A DNA stretch of 64,000 nucleotides. Origin: Echinicola arenosa (GTDB lineage Bacteria > Bacteroidota > Bacteroidia > Cytophagales > Cyclobacteriaceae). The position numbers and the translations under genes were made by a program. Below the pieces are notes generated by a model. That model was not told where the DNA came from and searched no databases. It was given only the letters and a program-made list of their open reading frames with translations. This document shows positions 55,075 to 64,000 of the stretch, piece by piece. The stretch covers positions 620,001-684,000 of the forward strand of contig NZ_JACYTQ010000003.1 of the NCBI RefSeq assembly GCF_014841125.1, read 5' to 3'. Position 1 is the stretch's first letter. Each line of letters starts with the position of its first letter.

Positions 55075-56224
55075 GCACTTTATGATTATTCACAAAATCC
55101 TTCCGGTATTCAACTATACTTGGAACCGAGGTCGGCAAATAACATCTAAATAAGGCATTCCAGTTTTCAGGGACTTTAATATTGTTTAAGGCATCATCTC
55201 CCCCATTAAAATTAAGCGTAATACTTCCATCTGCATTCGGTACAGCCTTGGTAGAGTTTGTATTAAAAGGATTAGTTACTACCCAGCCCTGCTCATTGTA
55301 AATGGTGATCGACCAATAAGCAGCACGGTCGTATTGTAAATCTGGCACATCAAAAGTCACTGAACTATGTTCCCCATTTTTAGCTCCTTCATCCCCTGGC
55401 AATACCACAAAATAATAGGCATGTTTTGCCGGTAACCCTGCCCATCCTGCTGTATTAATCATTTGGTATTGAGGATCTTTAATGTCTTTTATATCCTCTA
55501 TAAAACCTTCTTCAATCACTCCTTCTGTAATCGCACGTTTTAGCAATTCAGCTCGTAATTTATTAAAGGATTCCACATCATATTTGACTTCAGATGTATA
55601 AGGATTTGCAGACCCAGCTTTCACCATTACAGCATCTTGTCGCTTACGCATTTCCTCCATTCCTTTCTCATCGTAAGTTCGTGGACGGGTACGCATAAAG
55701 AGATATACGTGATCACCATAAGACAAATCTTCTTTATCAAAATTCTTGGTATCACCAGGATAAACCACACCTATGGTCACCGAATTTTCATCCAAAACCT
55801 GAACTATTTGGTATAAGTCATATTCTGGTACTGATATTTCTAGACCTCCAGAAACATCGTAAACGGCATAAGAATATACTGCATCGAAATTGGAACGGAT
55901 CACAGTTTGGTTATCCAAATCGATCCCATTTCTTTCGTGGCGAAAAGTATTGGGGCCACTGGTGATCGTCTCGGCAGCTAGGTATTTTGCAGTTTCAGCA
56001 CGGACGACATTCTCCATTGTCACAAGCTCACCCCCCTCATCCACAAAGGCCGGATTTACAGCAGTTGCTTCACCGTTTTTACCAACACCAGTATCTACTT
56101 CGTCTTTGGCTTCAACAGAAACTTCTTGAGTTGACTGGTTTTCTGTATTTTCTTTTTTCTGTGGCTGGCAGGCCGTCACGAGGACAGCTGCCGCCAGAGA
56201 TAAGTGTAAAATGTGCTTTTTCAT
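55061..56224 (-). CDS. DUF1254/DUF1214-type lipoprotein, shorter form
   Basis: A 387-residue lipoprotein (lipobox VTAC, Cys19) with an acidic linker (about 25-50). The N-terminal DUF1254-like block covers NGIDLDNQTVIRSNFDAVYSYAVYDVSGGLEI; the C-terminal DUF1214-like block covers AAYWSITIYNEQGWVVTNPFN and ends near YRKDFVN. The two neighbouring paralogues (57864, 56255) are about 120 residues longer. The family's reaction is not established. Last gene of the sulfatase operon, 30 bp after its paralogue. Its first 64 bases are nearly identical to those of the 57864 and 59402 genes. Confidence 0.78.
   Translation of the reverse strand: MKKHILHLSLAAAVLVTACQPQKKENTENQSTQEVSVEAKDEVDTGVGKNGEATAVNPAFVDEGGELVTMENVVRAETAKYLAAETITSGPNTFRHERNGIDLDNQTVIRSNFDAVYSYAVYDVSGGLEISVPEYDLYQIVQVLDENSVTIGVVYPGDTKNFDKEDLSYGDHVYLFMRTRPRTYDEKGMEEMRKRQDAVMVKAGSANPYTSEVKYDVESFNKLRAELLKRAITEGVIEEGFIEDIKDIKDPQYQMINTAGWAGLPAKHAYYFVVLPGDEGAKNGEHSSVTFDVPDLQYDRAAYWSITIYNEQGWVVTNPFNTNSTKAVPNADGSITLNFNGGDDALNNIKVPENWNALFRCYLPTSVPSIVEYRKDFVNNHKVLTVE
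56161..56224 (-). repeat. Shared 64-bp leader cassette, copy in the DUF1254 gene at 55061
   Basis: The bases coding for the signal peptide and lipobox ([18 protein letters not shown]). Identical to 59324-59387 except one base, and closely matching 61726-61789, where the differences cluster near the start codon. Confidence 0.85.
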
Positions 56225-56254
56225 AAAATTTATTTAACAGCTCATTGGCCAGCT

Positions 56255-57808
56255 TTATTCAACCTTTTCAAAATCTCCCGGAACCCAAGTTTTGTCAAAA
56301 AAGGCTTCTTCAGGACCATACAGTCTAAGTAAGGTAAACCAACCTTTACCCGGTACCGTTTTCACCCAATTGCCTTCCATTCCTTTGGGAGCTTCTGGAG
56401 AAAAATAGATGGTGGTAGAGCCATCCTCATTTTTCTTTGGCATATCTCTTGAACCTAGAGAAGGAAAAGCTTGCCCGTTATCAAGCCCTGCGGCCGTAAC
56501 AGGATCATAAGCCGTGATAGACCAGAAGTTTTTCGCAGGAATATTTGCTGGTAAAGTTAACTTATACGTTTCGCCACCATCAAGGAAGTTGCCGTCAGAA
56601 TCTTTTGCAGCTTCAAGATATTTTGCTCCGACACCTGGTGTGGTGCTCCCCATTCCCGGGCTAATGGAATAGGCATTTAAGAACATATGCAGTCTTGCAT
56701 CCACATCAGTTTCCTCCATACCAGCTACTTTGAATTCAAAATCATCGTATGCTTTTCCAAATGTTTCCCCTCCATCTCTAATATGCGAATTCCATTGACG
56801 GTCGCTATACCATTTTGCTTTTGGAAGGGTTTCCCAAGTATTAAATGCAATGACCTTGGCCATTTTCCAGGCCGTTTTCGCGGCATCGTTTAGCAATTTT
56901 TTCTGGTGCTCAGTAGGCTCAAATGGTTTCCCTTTTTCTATACCGATAGCCGCTAGCATTCCCCGCATATAACTATCAGATTCATCAACCACTTCATTTT
57001 GAACAAATCGATTCAGTATTTCGAAATAGGTGATATCCTTAGAAGCTACCATATTAATGGGAATGTTAGACGCATTTGGGAATTTCATTTCCTTCGCCTC
57101 ACTTTCTTTACCGTAAGGATAAATTTTAATCCTCATCATATTTTCAGCAGCAGGTTTCAAATTGTTAGGGTCTTCAAAAAAGGACCTTAAAAACACAAAC
57201 ACTCCATTCGTTCGGCTGTTGTAAACAAAATAATTTTCGGCATCAATATCTCCGGAATAACCGGGAGGCAAAATGAGGTATTTTCCACCTTTGCCTTTGT
57301 CTGGCCCAGGCAAACCAATATCTGCCGAATATTTTTTCCCATCAATTGTAGGCCCATCAATAGGACGGTGCCACATATCATCAATCAACGCCTGCAACAT
57401 GGGCGGAGCGTCAATTACCATCGGGCCATCCGCTTTCAGGTCCAGAAAACCTATTCCATATATCACATCAGAATTTGGAGTAGTGATGATCGTTTTTGCA
57501 TTCAGCCTATCCTTATACACCGCCAACACCTCATAGCCATTACCAAATTCATTTGCTACCGCCTCCTTCATGGAATACATATTCATGGCAGGTAGAGCCC
57601 AGTGGTACACTTGTACCGCACGTTGAAAATAAACTTCGTCTTCTAATGTTTTTACTGTTTTCTTGGTAGGGAAATCATTTTCAAAAGGTAGGTTTGCCAA
57701 AGTTCCATAATGGTCAGTTTCAGCGATTGTAGCATGTTTTTCTTGTGGCTGGCAAGCGGTAAAAACAATTGCCAACCCTATGGATAAGTTTAAAATATGT
57801 TTGTTCAT
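56255..57808 (-). CDS. DUF1254/DUF1214 lipoprotein
   Basis: A 517-residue lipoprotein (lipobox FTACQPQ, Cys19). DUF1254 region about 55-190: YHWALPAMNMYSMKEAV, TIITTPNSDVIYGIGFLDL. DUF1214 region about 385-500: NFWSITAYDPVTAAGLDNGQAFPSL, DGSTTIYFSPEAPKG, NWVKTVPGKGWFTLLRLYGP. These domains are common in bacterial exported proteins but have no assigned reaction. Its leader resembles the cassette of its neighbours at the protein level but is more diverged in DNA. 55 bp after the 57864 paralogue. Confidence 0.85.
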   Translation of the reverse strand: MNKHILNLSIGLAIVFTACQPQEKHATIAETDHYGTLANLPFENDFPTKKTVKTLEDEVYFQRAVQVYHWALPAMNMYSMKEAVANEFGNGYEVLAVYKDRLNAKTIITTPNSDVIYGIGFLDLKADGPMVIDAPPMLQALIDDMWHRPIDGPTIDGKKYSADIGLPGPDKGKGGKYLILPPGYSGDIDAENYFVYNSRTNGVFVFLRSFFEDPNNLKPAAENMMRIKIYPYGKESEAKEMKFPNASNIPINMVASKDITYFEILNRFVQNEVVDESDSYMRGMLAAIGIEKGKPFEPTEHQKKLLNDAAKTAWKMAKVIAFNTWETLPKAKWYSDRQWNSHIRDGGETFGKAYDDFEFKVAGMEETDVDARLHMFLNAYSISPGMGSTTPGVGAKYLEAAKDSDGNFLDGGETYKLTLPANIPAKNFWSITAYDPVTAAGLDNGQAFPSLGSRDMPKKNEDGSTTIYFSPEAPKGMEGNWVKTVPGKGWFTLLRLYGPEEAFFDKTWVPGDFEKVE

Positions 57809-57863
57809 AATTTTAAAATGTATGGTACTAAGTTTTTCTGCTTTATCTGCAACAGTTCATATT

Positions 57864-59387
57864 CTAGTCGATCATTTCCCAATCCGGTAGTTGAAAGGAT
57901 TTATCAAAAAATGGCTCTAAGGGTGCATATAATCGGAAATAAATAAACCATCCATCATCCCCAACAGTCTTCAAATGATTTTTCTCAAATCCTTCAGGAG
58001 CTTTTGGTCCAATATAAATATCGATGCTGCCATCTTCATTCACCACCAAATCTTCTAACCGACTATTAAGCCCCGATCCGCGAATGGTTCCTGTTCCGTT
58101 TTCATACGCTCTTCTGGTGTTTTCGCTATAAAGGGTTATAGACCAAAATTGCCCAACAGGCACATCCTTAGGTACTCTTAGTTTATAAGTTTTGTCTGCT
58201 CTTAAAAGCTTCCCATTTTTATCGCGCTTAGATGTCATGTACACCTGACCCTTTCCTGGTACAGGGTTTACCATGCCTTCAGAGCTTCCTACTGCTTCAT
58301 AAAACCAAGTGGCCCGTTCGTCTAACTGAACTTTTATATCTGTTTCCTGAGCTGTTGTGAAATCAAAGCTTTTGTACCAATAGGTTCCTTCCCAATAAGG
58401 TTTGGTAAACCTCGGATTTATTTGGTTGTTTCTAGCCATTAATTCACCAATTGCTGCACCTTTCAGAAGTATTTTCGTCTGTCTTTCATTGGGATTAAAA
58501 TCCTTGCCTTTGTCTATTCCTAAAGGTTCTAACATGGCCAACCAAACTTTATCCTGTTCTCTTACAGGTTCATCGTTGATGATGTCGCTTAGCTTTTTCC
58601 AATAGTCCAAACCTCTTGGCGCAGTGGCAGACCAGGCTTTGTCCAGACCTTCAGTAAACTTGATATCGGCTTTAGTTCCCCCCTGGGTCATTCCCAATTC
58701 GCTCTGAAACTTTTTACTAAATGCAGGGTCTGGGTTGATGATACGGGTGGCAATCAAGATATTATTTGTGGCAGATTGAAATAGAAAAACGCCATCTTTT
58801 TTATACTTTGATAAATCTTCTTCAGGACCAACTATAATGTATTTTCCACCTTTCCCCTGATCAGGGCCTGTAAGTCCCAAATCGGCTACTGGACGTTGCC
58901 AAAAATCCAGAATTCCACCCGCAGTTTGACCTACTGGGTAATCGATCTCCAGCACGCCATTGGATAAATTTGCAAATGAAAAAATATAAGGGGTGGTGAG
59001 GTTTGCGGTAACGATTCCTAACTTTTCATTAAAACTTTGCAGAACGGCGAAAGTTCCAAATTGATCTGAACCATACACTTCACCCTGATTATCTCTCCAG
59101 GTAGTTATACTCACTAGCGGAGTTGACCAGATGTACGCCTGAGAAGCCCTTTGCAAGTCCATGGCATTAAACAACTTCTCGGAACTTTCATCTGAAATAT
59201 AATTATCTGTCAATGTTATCTCTCCATAAGGCGTAGTGATTGTTTCATCTCCTTCTAAAGTGGCATTTTCAAGTGCCATCCCATTGGATATTTCATTGTT
59301 TCCGTTTGTAGTTTGCTTTTCTTGTGGCTGGCAAGCCGTCACGAGGACAGCTGCCGCCAGAGATAAGTGTAAAATGTGCTTTTTCAT
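57864..59387 (-). CDS. DUF1254/DUF1214 lipoprotein
   Basis: A 507-residue lipoprotein (lipobox VTACQPQ, Cys19). DUF1254 region: ASQAYIWSTPLVSITTWRDNQG, LTTPYIFSFANLSNGVLEIDY. DUF1214 region: FWSITLYSENTRRAYENG, SIDIYIGPKAPEGFEKNHL, WFIYFRLYAPLEPFFDKS. Same layout as the 56255 gene with modest identity, so the pair is an old duplication, while the leader-coding DNA is nearly the same as that of two other genes in the operon. It lies 14 bp after the 59402 sulfatase. Confidence 0.85.
   Translation of the reverse strand: MKKHILHLSLAAAVLVTACQPQEKQTTNGNNEISNGMALENATLEGDETITTPYGEITLTDNYISDESSEKLFNAMDLQRASQAYIWSTPLVSITTWRDNQGEVYGSDQFGTFAVLQSFNEKLGIVTANLTTPYIFSFANLSNGVLEIDYPVGQTAGGILDFWQRPVADLGLTGPDQGKGGKYIIVGPEEDLSKYKKDGVFLFQSATNNILIATRIINPDPAFSKKFQSELGMTQGGTKADIKFTEGLDKAWSATAPRGLDYWKKLSDIINDEPVREQDKVWLAMLEPLGIDKGKDFNPNERQTKILLKGAAIGELMARNNQINPRFTKPYWEGTYWYKSFDFTTAQETDIKVQLDERATWFYEAVGSSEGMVNPVPGKGQVYMTSKRDKNGKLLRADKTYKLRVPKDVPVGQFWSITLYSENTRRAYENGTGTIRGSGLNSRLEDLVVNEDGSIDIYIGPKAPEGFEKNHLKTVGDDGWFIYFRLYAPLEPFFDKSFQLPDWEMID
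59324..59387 (-). repeat. Shared 64-bp leader cassette, copy in the DUF1254 gene at 57864
   Basis: One base different from 56161-56224. Sequence similarity drops sharply after the lipobox, where the two proteins become clearly different. Confidence 0.85.
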
Positions 59388-59401
59388 GAGTATTAGCTTA
59401 A

Positions 59402-61789
59402 TTATTCCTCAAAATCTACCACAACCTTTTTCAGACTTCCTGTAAACTTGAATGGCGTTTTATAATCTTCAGAAACCGGGGTTCCCGTGTCCATTCCTAC
59501 ATCTAGTGTTTCATCCAAAGAGAAACGGTTTGGTACCGTTCTTGGAATTTTTCCTGTAGCCACCGAGGTGCCATCAACCAAGAGTTCAACATTGGCGCCT
59601 TTGCCCAGTCCGCCACCATCGTACACAAACTTAAGGGTAATGGTGTGCTTTCCGTTTGAAAGTGGTTTTCCTTCAATTGAAGTAAAATCCTCCTGTAGCC
59701 AGTTGTATGTAAACTTCGGTTTTCCTGCATCCATCATTAAGCCCCATCCCGCAAAAAGCCCACCTTGAGTAATGATCATACCTTCGGTTCCGGCTTTTAA
59801 AATTTCTACATCTGCCGTAAGTGTAAAGGTTTTGTTTTTAAAGTTAGGGGCACTTCCTTCCGGCAAACGAATCATACCGGGGTAGTAGGTGAAATGATTT
59901 ACTCCCTCTGCCGGACCTGATGGACGTCCGGTAAGTTCTGCACTAAAACGCTGCGCGGCACGGTCGTCCAACGGAAATACATCATGTGCTTCGGCCTCTT
60001 TTAGGAACAAAGCTTTCAGTTCTTCCAGCTTTTCCGGATTTTCTGCCGCCAGGTCATTGTTTTCTGTAAAATCTTCTTTGATATTGTACAGCTCCCATTT
60101 GTCTGTTTCGAACGTAATGTCCTCCGAACGCTCATCCGACCAAGGGTTTAGACCATGAGCCGTAGCAGCAATCCAACCTTCATGATAGATGGCACGGCTT
60201 CCGCCCATTTCAAAGTACTGCGTAGTGTGCTGTTCTGCTTCATCTCCATCTGTGAAGGAATAAACCATACTCTTTCCTGACATCGGGGTTTGTTCAACGC
60301 CATTTACCACTTTGGGTTGAGGAATGCCACATGCCTCCAAAATGGTTGGTACAATGTCATTAGCATGTGAGAACTGTGAACGGATAGCTCCTTTGTCTTG
60401 AATTACTTTCGGCCAAGAAATCACCAAACCATTGCGTGTTCCGCCAAAGTGGGAAGCCATACGTTTGGCAAATTTTAAGGGAGAATTCATGGCCATAGCC
60501 CATCCTACGGGATAGTGGTTGTAAGTTTTAATCGTTCCAATTTCATCCATGCGGCTCAAAGCATCCTTTACCACATCCGGGCGGTAGCTGTTAAAATCGG
60601 CAGCCACTTCATTGAGTGTTCCGGTAAATCCACCTTCGGCAGATGCGCCATTGTCGCCCACTCCATATATCACCAATGTATTTTCTTTCTGTCCTGATTC
60701 TTCCAGGTAATCCAGAACTCGGCCAATTTCATAATCGGTATAAGCCATAAATCCTGCATACACTTCCATCATTCGGGCATATACTTTCTTCTGATCAGCA
60801 CTCAACTCATCCCAAACACCTACTTCTTCAGGTATGGGATTGTATTGCGCATTTTCAGGAATAATACCTTCCGCTTTCATGCGGTTGAAAGTGTTTTCGC
60901 TGACTTTGTTCCAACCTTCGTCAAACTGCCCTTTGAATTTATCTATCCAATCCTTAGGTGCATGATGCGGAGCATGTGTGGCGCCTGGAGCAAAGTATAC
61001 GAAATAAGGTTTGTTGGGTGCGGTTGACTTTTGATTGCGAATCCATTGGATGGTTCGATCGGCCATGTCTTTGGTCAAATGGTAATCCGGGTCATCTGTA
61101 GGAGGCAAAATGGGCCTTGTATTTTCAATTAATGGTGGAGCATATTGATTACAATCGCCTCCGTTAAAACCAAAGAAATATTCAAAACCCATACCGGTAG
61201 GCCATTGTGTAAAGGGTCCGGCCTGCGAGGTTTCGTAGTCGGGTGTGTTATGGTTTTTCCCAAACCAAGCCGTGTTGTAACCATTGTTTTTTAGAATGGC
61301 ACCAATGGTAGCCGAATTGTCCGGCATAATGGAGTTATAACCCGGAAATCCGGTAGCAATTTCAGAAATTACACCAAACCCGGCTTCATGATGATTTTTA
61401 CCTGTAAGCAAGGCAGCCCGTGTTGGCGAACAAAGTGCGGTGGTGTGCCACTGGTTGTAACGCAATCCCTCGTCTGCCAAAGCATCTAAGTGTGGCGTTG
61501 GAATGGGTCCACCAAAAGTTGAAGTAGCCCCAAAACCTACATCATCCAATAAAATCAGCACAACATTGGGTGCACCTTCCTTCGCTTTTCGGGTGATGGG
61601 AAAATCGGCTTCCGACTCTTTATAGGTCTCGGCTATTTTACCATTAAACTCTCCCGGGCGTCTGTCGGGGATTACCTCTCCGGGTTTTGAAGCCTCAGAT
61701 GTTTCCGTGGTACGCTGACTTTCCTGTGGCTGGCAGGCCGTCACGAGGACAGCTGCCGCCAGAGATATATAGATGATGTGTTTTCTCAT
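59402..61789 (-). CDS. S1-type sulfatase lipoprotein
   Basis: A 795-residue lipoprotein (lipobox VTACQPQ, Cys19). Metal-binding Asp pair in [11 protein letters not shown]; formylglycine site Cys120 in [11 protein letters not shown], the anaerobic/aerobic-maturase C-x-P-x-R motif; WFGKNHNTP and [13 protein letters not shown] are typical of the arylsulfatase A-like subfamily that has a C-terminal beta-sandwich (about 660-795, [22 protein letters not shown]). It removes sulfate esters outside the cytoplasm; the substrate cannot be inferred. 12 bp after the first sulfatase gene. Its leader comes from the shared cassette. Confidence 0.92.
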   Translation of the reverse strand: MRKHIIYISLAAAVLVTACQPQESQRTTETSEASKPGEVIPDRRPGEFNGKIAETYKESEADFPITRKAKEGAPNVVLILLDDVGFGATSTFGGPIPTPHLDALADEGLRYNQWHTTALCSPTRAALLTGKNHHEAGFGVISEIATGFPGYNSIMPDNSATIGAILKNNGYNTAWFGKNHNTPDYETSQAGPFTQWPTGMGFEYFFGFNGGDCNQYAPPLIENTRPILPPTDDPDYHLTKDMADRTIQWIRNQKSTAPNKPYFVYFAPGATHAPHHAPKDWIDKFKGQFDEGWNKVSENTFNRMKAEGIIPENAQYNPIPEEVGVWDELSADQKKVYARMMEVYAGFMAYTDYEIGRVLDYLEESGQKENTLVIYGVGDNGASAEGGFTGTLNEVAADFNSYRPDVVKDALSRMDEIGTIKTYNHYPVGWAMAMNSPLKFAKRMASHFGGTRNGLVISWPKVIQDKGAIRSQFSHANDIVPTILEACGIPQPKVVNGVEQTPMSGKSMVYSFTDGDEAEQHTTQYFEMGGSRAIYHEGWIAATAHGLNPWSDERSEDITFETDKWELYNIKEDFTENNDLAAENPEKLEELKALFLKEAEAHDVFPLDDRAAQRFSAELTGRPSGPAEGVNHFTYYPGMIRLPEGSAPNFKNKTFTLTADVEILKAGTEGMIITQGGLFAGWGLMMDAGKPKFTYNWLQEDFTSIEGKPLSNGKHTITLKFVYDGGGLGKGANVELLVDGTSVATGKIPRTVPNRFSLDETLDVGMDTGTPVSEDYKTPFKFTGSLKKVVVDFEE
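61726..61789 (-). repeat. Shared 64-bp leader cassette, copy in the sulfatase gene at 59402
   Basis: The lipobox-proximal about 40 bases match the other two copies exactly or nearly so; differences are concentrated in the first 20 bases. This copy sits on a gene unrelated to DUF1254. Confidence 0.85.
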
Positions 61790-61801
61790 AATTAAAATGG
61801 A

Positions 61802-64000
61802 TTAAGATTTCTTTTCCGGCTTCAATTCAATGTTCACTTCAGCGATTTTTCCTTGGAACTCAAAAGGAGCCTTGTAACTTTTGGTTACCGGAGACCCTGT
61901 ATCCTCGCCAATTCCAAAGGTATCGATACCGAAACGTGCCGGAACAGTAGCTTCTACGCGTGCTTCGGCCACTTTTTCGTTGTTGATGTAAAGGGTAAAC
62001 AAACCGCCTTTTCCACGTCCGCCACCATCGTAAGCGAAATCAATTTTCACAGAAGCCATTCCATCTGGCAGCTTTTTACTGGATTTAATCTTAGTGATTT
62101 TATCCTGGAAGAAATTGTATTCGAAAGTTGGATAACCGTCTTTCACATACAACACATAGCCGGCACTGGAACCTCCAATAGCATTGATCACACCATCTTT
62201 ATGCCCAGAGGCAGTTTCCAACATTGCTTCCATTGTCCATGAAGTGTTTTTCGTATTTGGCGCCACAGGCTCTGGAATACGTGTTGCACCCTCGTAGTAA
62301 GTAAAGGAAGTACGTCCTGTGATGAGTGAAGGCTTTGGAACGGTCAACCTTGCAGCTCCTCGATCATCCAAAGGGTAGACATGGTACTTTTGAGCTTCCT
62401 CTTCCCACATGGCTTTCAGCTCTTCCAACTTTTCAGGGTATTGATCAGCTACGTTGACAGCCTCCGAAAAATCTTCTTCAATATTGTACAGTTCCCAAAC
62501 CTCATTTTCGTATCCCGGAGCAATATCCTGTCTCCAAGGTAAGGTATGCTGGTGTGCTGCCACCCAACCCTCATGGTATAAGGCGCGGTTGGATAAAATC
62601 TCAAAGTATTGCGTTTTACGAATCTCGGGCGCATCGGCGTCGGTAAAGGTGGAAACGAATGATTTTCCATCCAGCGGTTTTTGCTCCACGCCATCTACAA
62701 AGTCAGGCGCATCCATTCCAGTGGCTTCCAAAATGGTTGGCAACACATCGATCACGTGTAAAAATTGTGAGCGAATTCCACCCTTGTCTTTGATCACTTT
62801 TGGCCAGGTAACCACCATGGGGTTACGGCTACCACCAAAGTGAGATGCTACCTGCTTTGCCCATGGGAACGGCGTATTGGCAGCCATTGCCCAACCTACG
62901 GGAATGTGTGGTTCAGAACCTGGTTCACCTACTTCATCGGCTCTTTTCAAGTTATCAGAAAGTTGGCTTTGGATACCATTCAATGCTTTGATTTCATTCA
63001 GCGTTCCTTCCAATCCCCCTTCGGTACTGGCGCCATTATCTCCCACGATATACATAATCAGGGTATTATCTGCGTCAGGTAGTTTGCCAATAGCCTCTAA
63101 CAAACGACCGATTTCATGGTCAGTAAATGCCATAAAGCCTGCGTAATTTTCTTGCAAAAGGGCATAAAACTTCTTCTCATCTTCAGAGAGGGAGTCCCAT
63201 GTTTTGATATTCTCATTTCGCGGTGAAAGCTTGGCATCAGCAGGGATTACGCCCATTTCCTTCTGACGGGCATAAACAATTTCCCGCTCACGATCCCAGC
63301 CATGATCAAACTGACCTTTGAATTTTTCTCTCCATTCTTTAGGAGTATGATGAGGCGCATGAATAGCCCCAGGAGCAAAATACATAAACACTGGCTTATC
63401 AGGAGCAATAGCTTTTTGGCCATGAATCCAGGAAATAGCCCGATCAGTCATATCGGTCATGAAGTGGTATCCTTCCTCCGGAGATGTTTCCGGCTCCACT
63501 GGCACCGTATTTTCAAAAAGTACTGGATTATACTGATCGGTTTCTCCGGTATTAAATCCGTAGAAATAATCAAAACCAAGGGCTGTAGGCCAACGATCGA
63601 AAGGTCCGGCAGCAGATGTTTCCCAATCTGGAGTGTTATGATTTTTACCAAACCATGCCGTATTCATTCCATTGTATTTTACCATTTTTCCGATAGTAGC
63701 AGTACTTCTCGGAATCAGGGTATTATAGCTTGGATACCCTGTAGCCCATTCAGGCAGGAAGCCATTGGCGGCATTATGGTGATTTCTACCTGTTAACAAA
63801 GCAGCTCTGGTGGGACCGCAAATCGCTGTAGTATGGAAACGGTTGTAGCGTAACCCTTCGCTGGCCAAGGAATCTAAATAAGGAGTGGGTACAGAACCTC
63901 CAAAGGTACTGGTCATACCAAAGCCAACATCGTCCAGTAGGATGACAATTACATTTGGTGCTCCCTCCGGTGGCGAAGGAAACTCCGGCCAGTCCATTTC
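61802..64000 (-). CDS. S1-type sulfatase, 5' end beyond the window
   Basis: At least 732 residues; the frame is open at base 64000, so the signal peptide is missing and the Met near the edge is not the start. Metal site [12 protein letters not shown], formylglycine site [11 protein letters not shown] (C-x-P-x-R satisfied), WFGKNHNTP and [13 protein letters not shown]. The C-terminal lectin-like sandwich (about residues 590-731: [29 protein letters not shown]) is the same as in its neighbour. The two are tandem paralogues that may split substrate specificity. First known gene of the operon. Confidence 0.92.
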   Translation of the reverse strand, partial: EMDWPEFPSPPEGAPNVIVILLDDVGFGMTSTFGGSVPTPYLDSLASEGLRYNRFHTTAICGPTRAALLTGRNHHNAANGFLPEWATGYPSYNTLIPRSTATIGKMVKYNGMNTAWFGKNHNTPDWETSAAGPFDRWPTALGFDYFYGFNTGETDQYNPVLFENTVPVEPETSPEEGYHFMTDMTDRAISWIHGQKAIAPDKPVFMYFAPGAIHAPHHTPKEWREKFKGQFDHGWDREREIVYARQKEMGVIPADAKLSPRNENIKTWDSLSEDEKKFYALLQENYAGFMAFTDHEIGRLLEAIGKLPDADNTLIMYIVGDNGASTEGGLEGTLNEIKALNGIQSQLSDNLKRADEVGEPGSEPHIPVGWAMAANTPFPWAKQVASHFGGSRNPMVVTWPKVIKDKGGIRSQFLHVIDVLPTILEATGMDAPDFVDGVEQKPLDGKSFVSTFTDADAPEIRKTQYFEILSNRALYHEGWVAAHQHTLPWRQDIAPGYENEVWELYNIEEDFSEAVNVADQYPEKLEELKAMWEEEAQKYHVYPLDDRGAARLTVPKPSLITGRTSFTYYEGATRIPEPVAPNTKNTSWTMEAMLETASGHKDGVINAIGGSSAGYVLYVKDGYPTFEYNFFQDKITKIKSSKKLPDGMASVKIDFAYDGGGRGKGGLFTLYINNEKVAEARVEATVPARFGIDTFGIGEDTGSPVTKSYKAPFEFQGKIAEVNIELKPEKKS

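Noticed and set aside
61802-64000. Sulfatase with CGPTR as an inactive form
   Set aside because: The maturation motif is C-x-P-x-R; Gly at the second position is allowed and the Arg is present.

Overview
The window is from a Bacteroidota chromosome, most likely a Cytophagales / Cyclobacteriaceae-type bacterium. Supporting signs are SusC/SusD pairs, lipoprotein signal peptides on many exported enzymes, an ECF sigma / FecR pair, a 7TMR-DISM sensor, and a good TTTG-n19-TAnnTTTG promoter. The lineage is an inference from gene content; no marker gene other than a piece of mnmE is present.

Layout. The left edge (1-345) is the tail of mnmE, followed by an unidentified lipoprotein. From about 1.1 to 53.96 kb lies one very large xylan / glucuronoarabinoxylan utilisation locus, almost all on the minus strand. 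Its right-hand core (37.3-54.0 kb) reads, in transcription order: ECF sigma factor, FecR-like anti-sigma, SusC with STN domain, SusD, second SusC, second SusD, a XusE-like DUF1735 lipoprotein, a GH10 xylanase interrupted by carbohydrate-binding modules, and a GH5 enzyme. The order from the first SusC to the GH10 matches the xylan utilisation system (XUS) core known from Bacteroides and Prevotella. The left part (1.1-34.1 kb) is an enzyme arsenal: three more GH10 genes, a decayed GH10 fragment, seven GH43 genes, GH3, GH95, GH97, CE1-type esterases (one double-domain, one apparently with a broken catalytic triad), a CE6-type esterase, a CE15 glucuronoyl esterase, a further acetyl-esterase-like hydrolase and a DUF1593 protein. 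At 34.6-37.1 kb an unrelated-looking trio (two tiny secreted proteins and a parvulin-type foldase lipoprotein) separates the two parts.

The only large plus-strand gene besides mnmE is a membrane sensor (4903-6813). It fuses a 7TMR-DISM receptor and a long coiled coil to an IS1595-transposase-type zinc ribbon and helical DNA-binding region without a nuclease domain. It is divergent from a GH10-GH43-esterase operon and is the most unusual protein in the window. No hybrid two-component regulator, the usual xylan PUL regulator, is present.

The right edge (55.06-64.0 kb) is a separate minus-strand operon of two S1-type sulfatases and three DUF1254/DUF1214 lipoproteins. Three genes of two unrelated families share an almost identical 64-bp 5' end coding for the lipoprotein leader, which points to copying of a leader cassette. 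Its substrate cannot be read from the sequence.

How the parts likely work together: surface xylanases (GH10, GH5) cut the backbone; the SusC/D complexes with XusE import the oligosaccharides; esterases (CE1, CE6, CE15) remove acyl and glucuronoyl-ester groups; GH43, GH95 and GH97 strip arabinose, fucose/galactose-type decorations; GH3 and GH43 enzymes finish xylo-oligosaccharides. I saw no tRNA, rRNA, CRISPR array, intact insertion sequence or phage gene.
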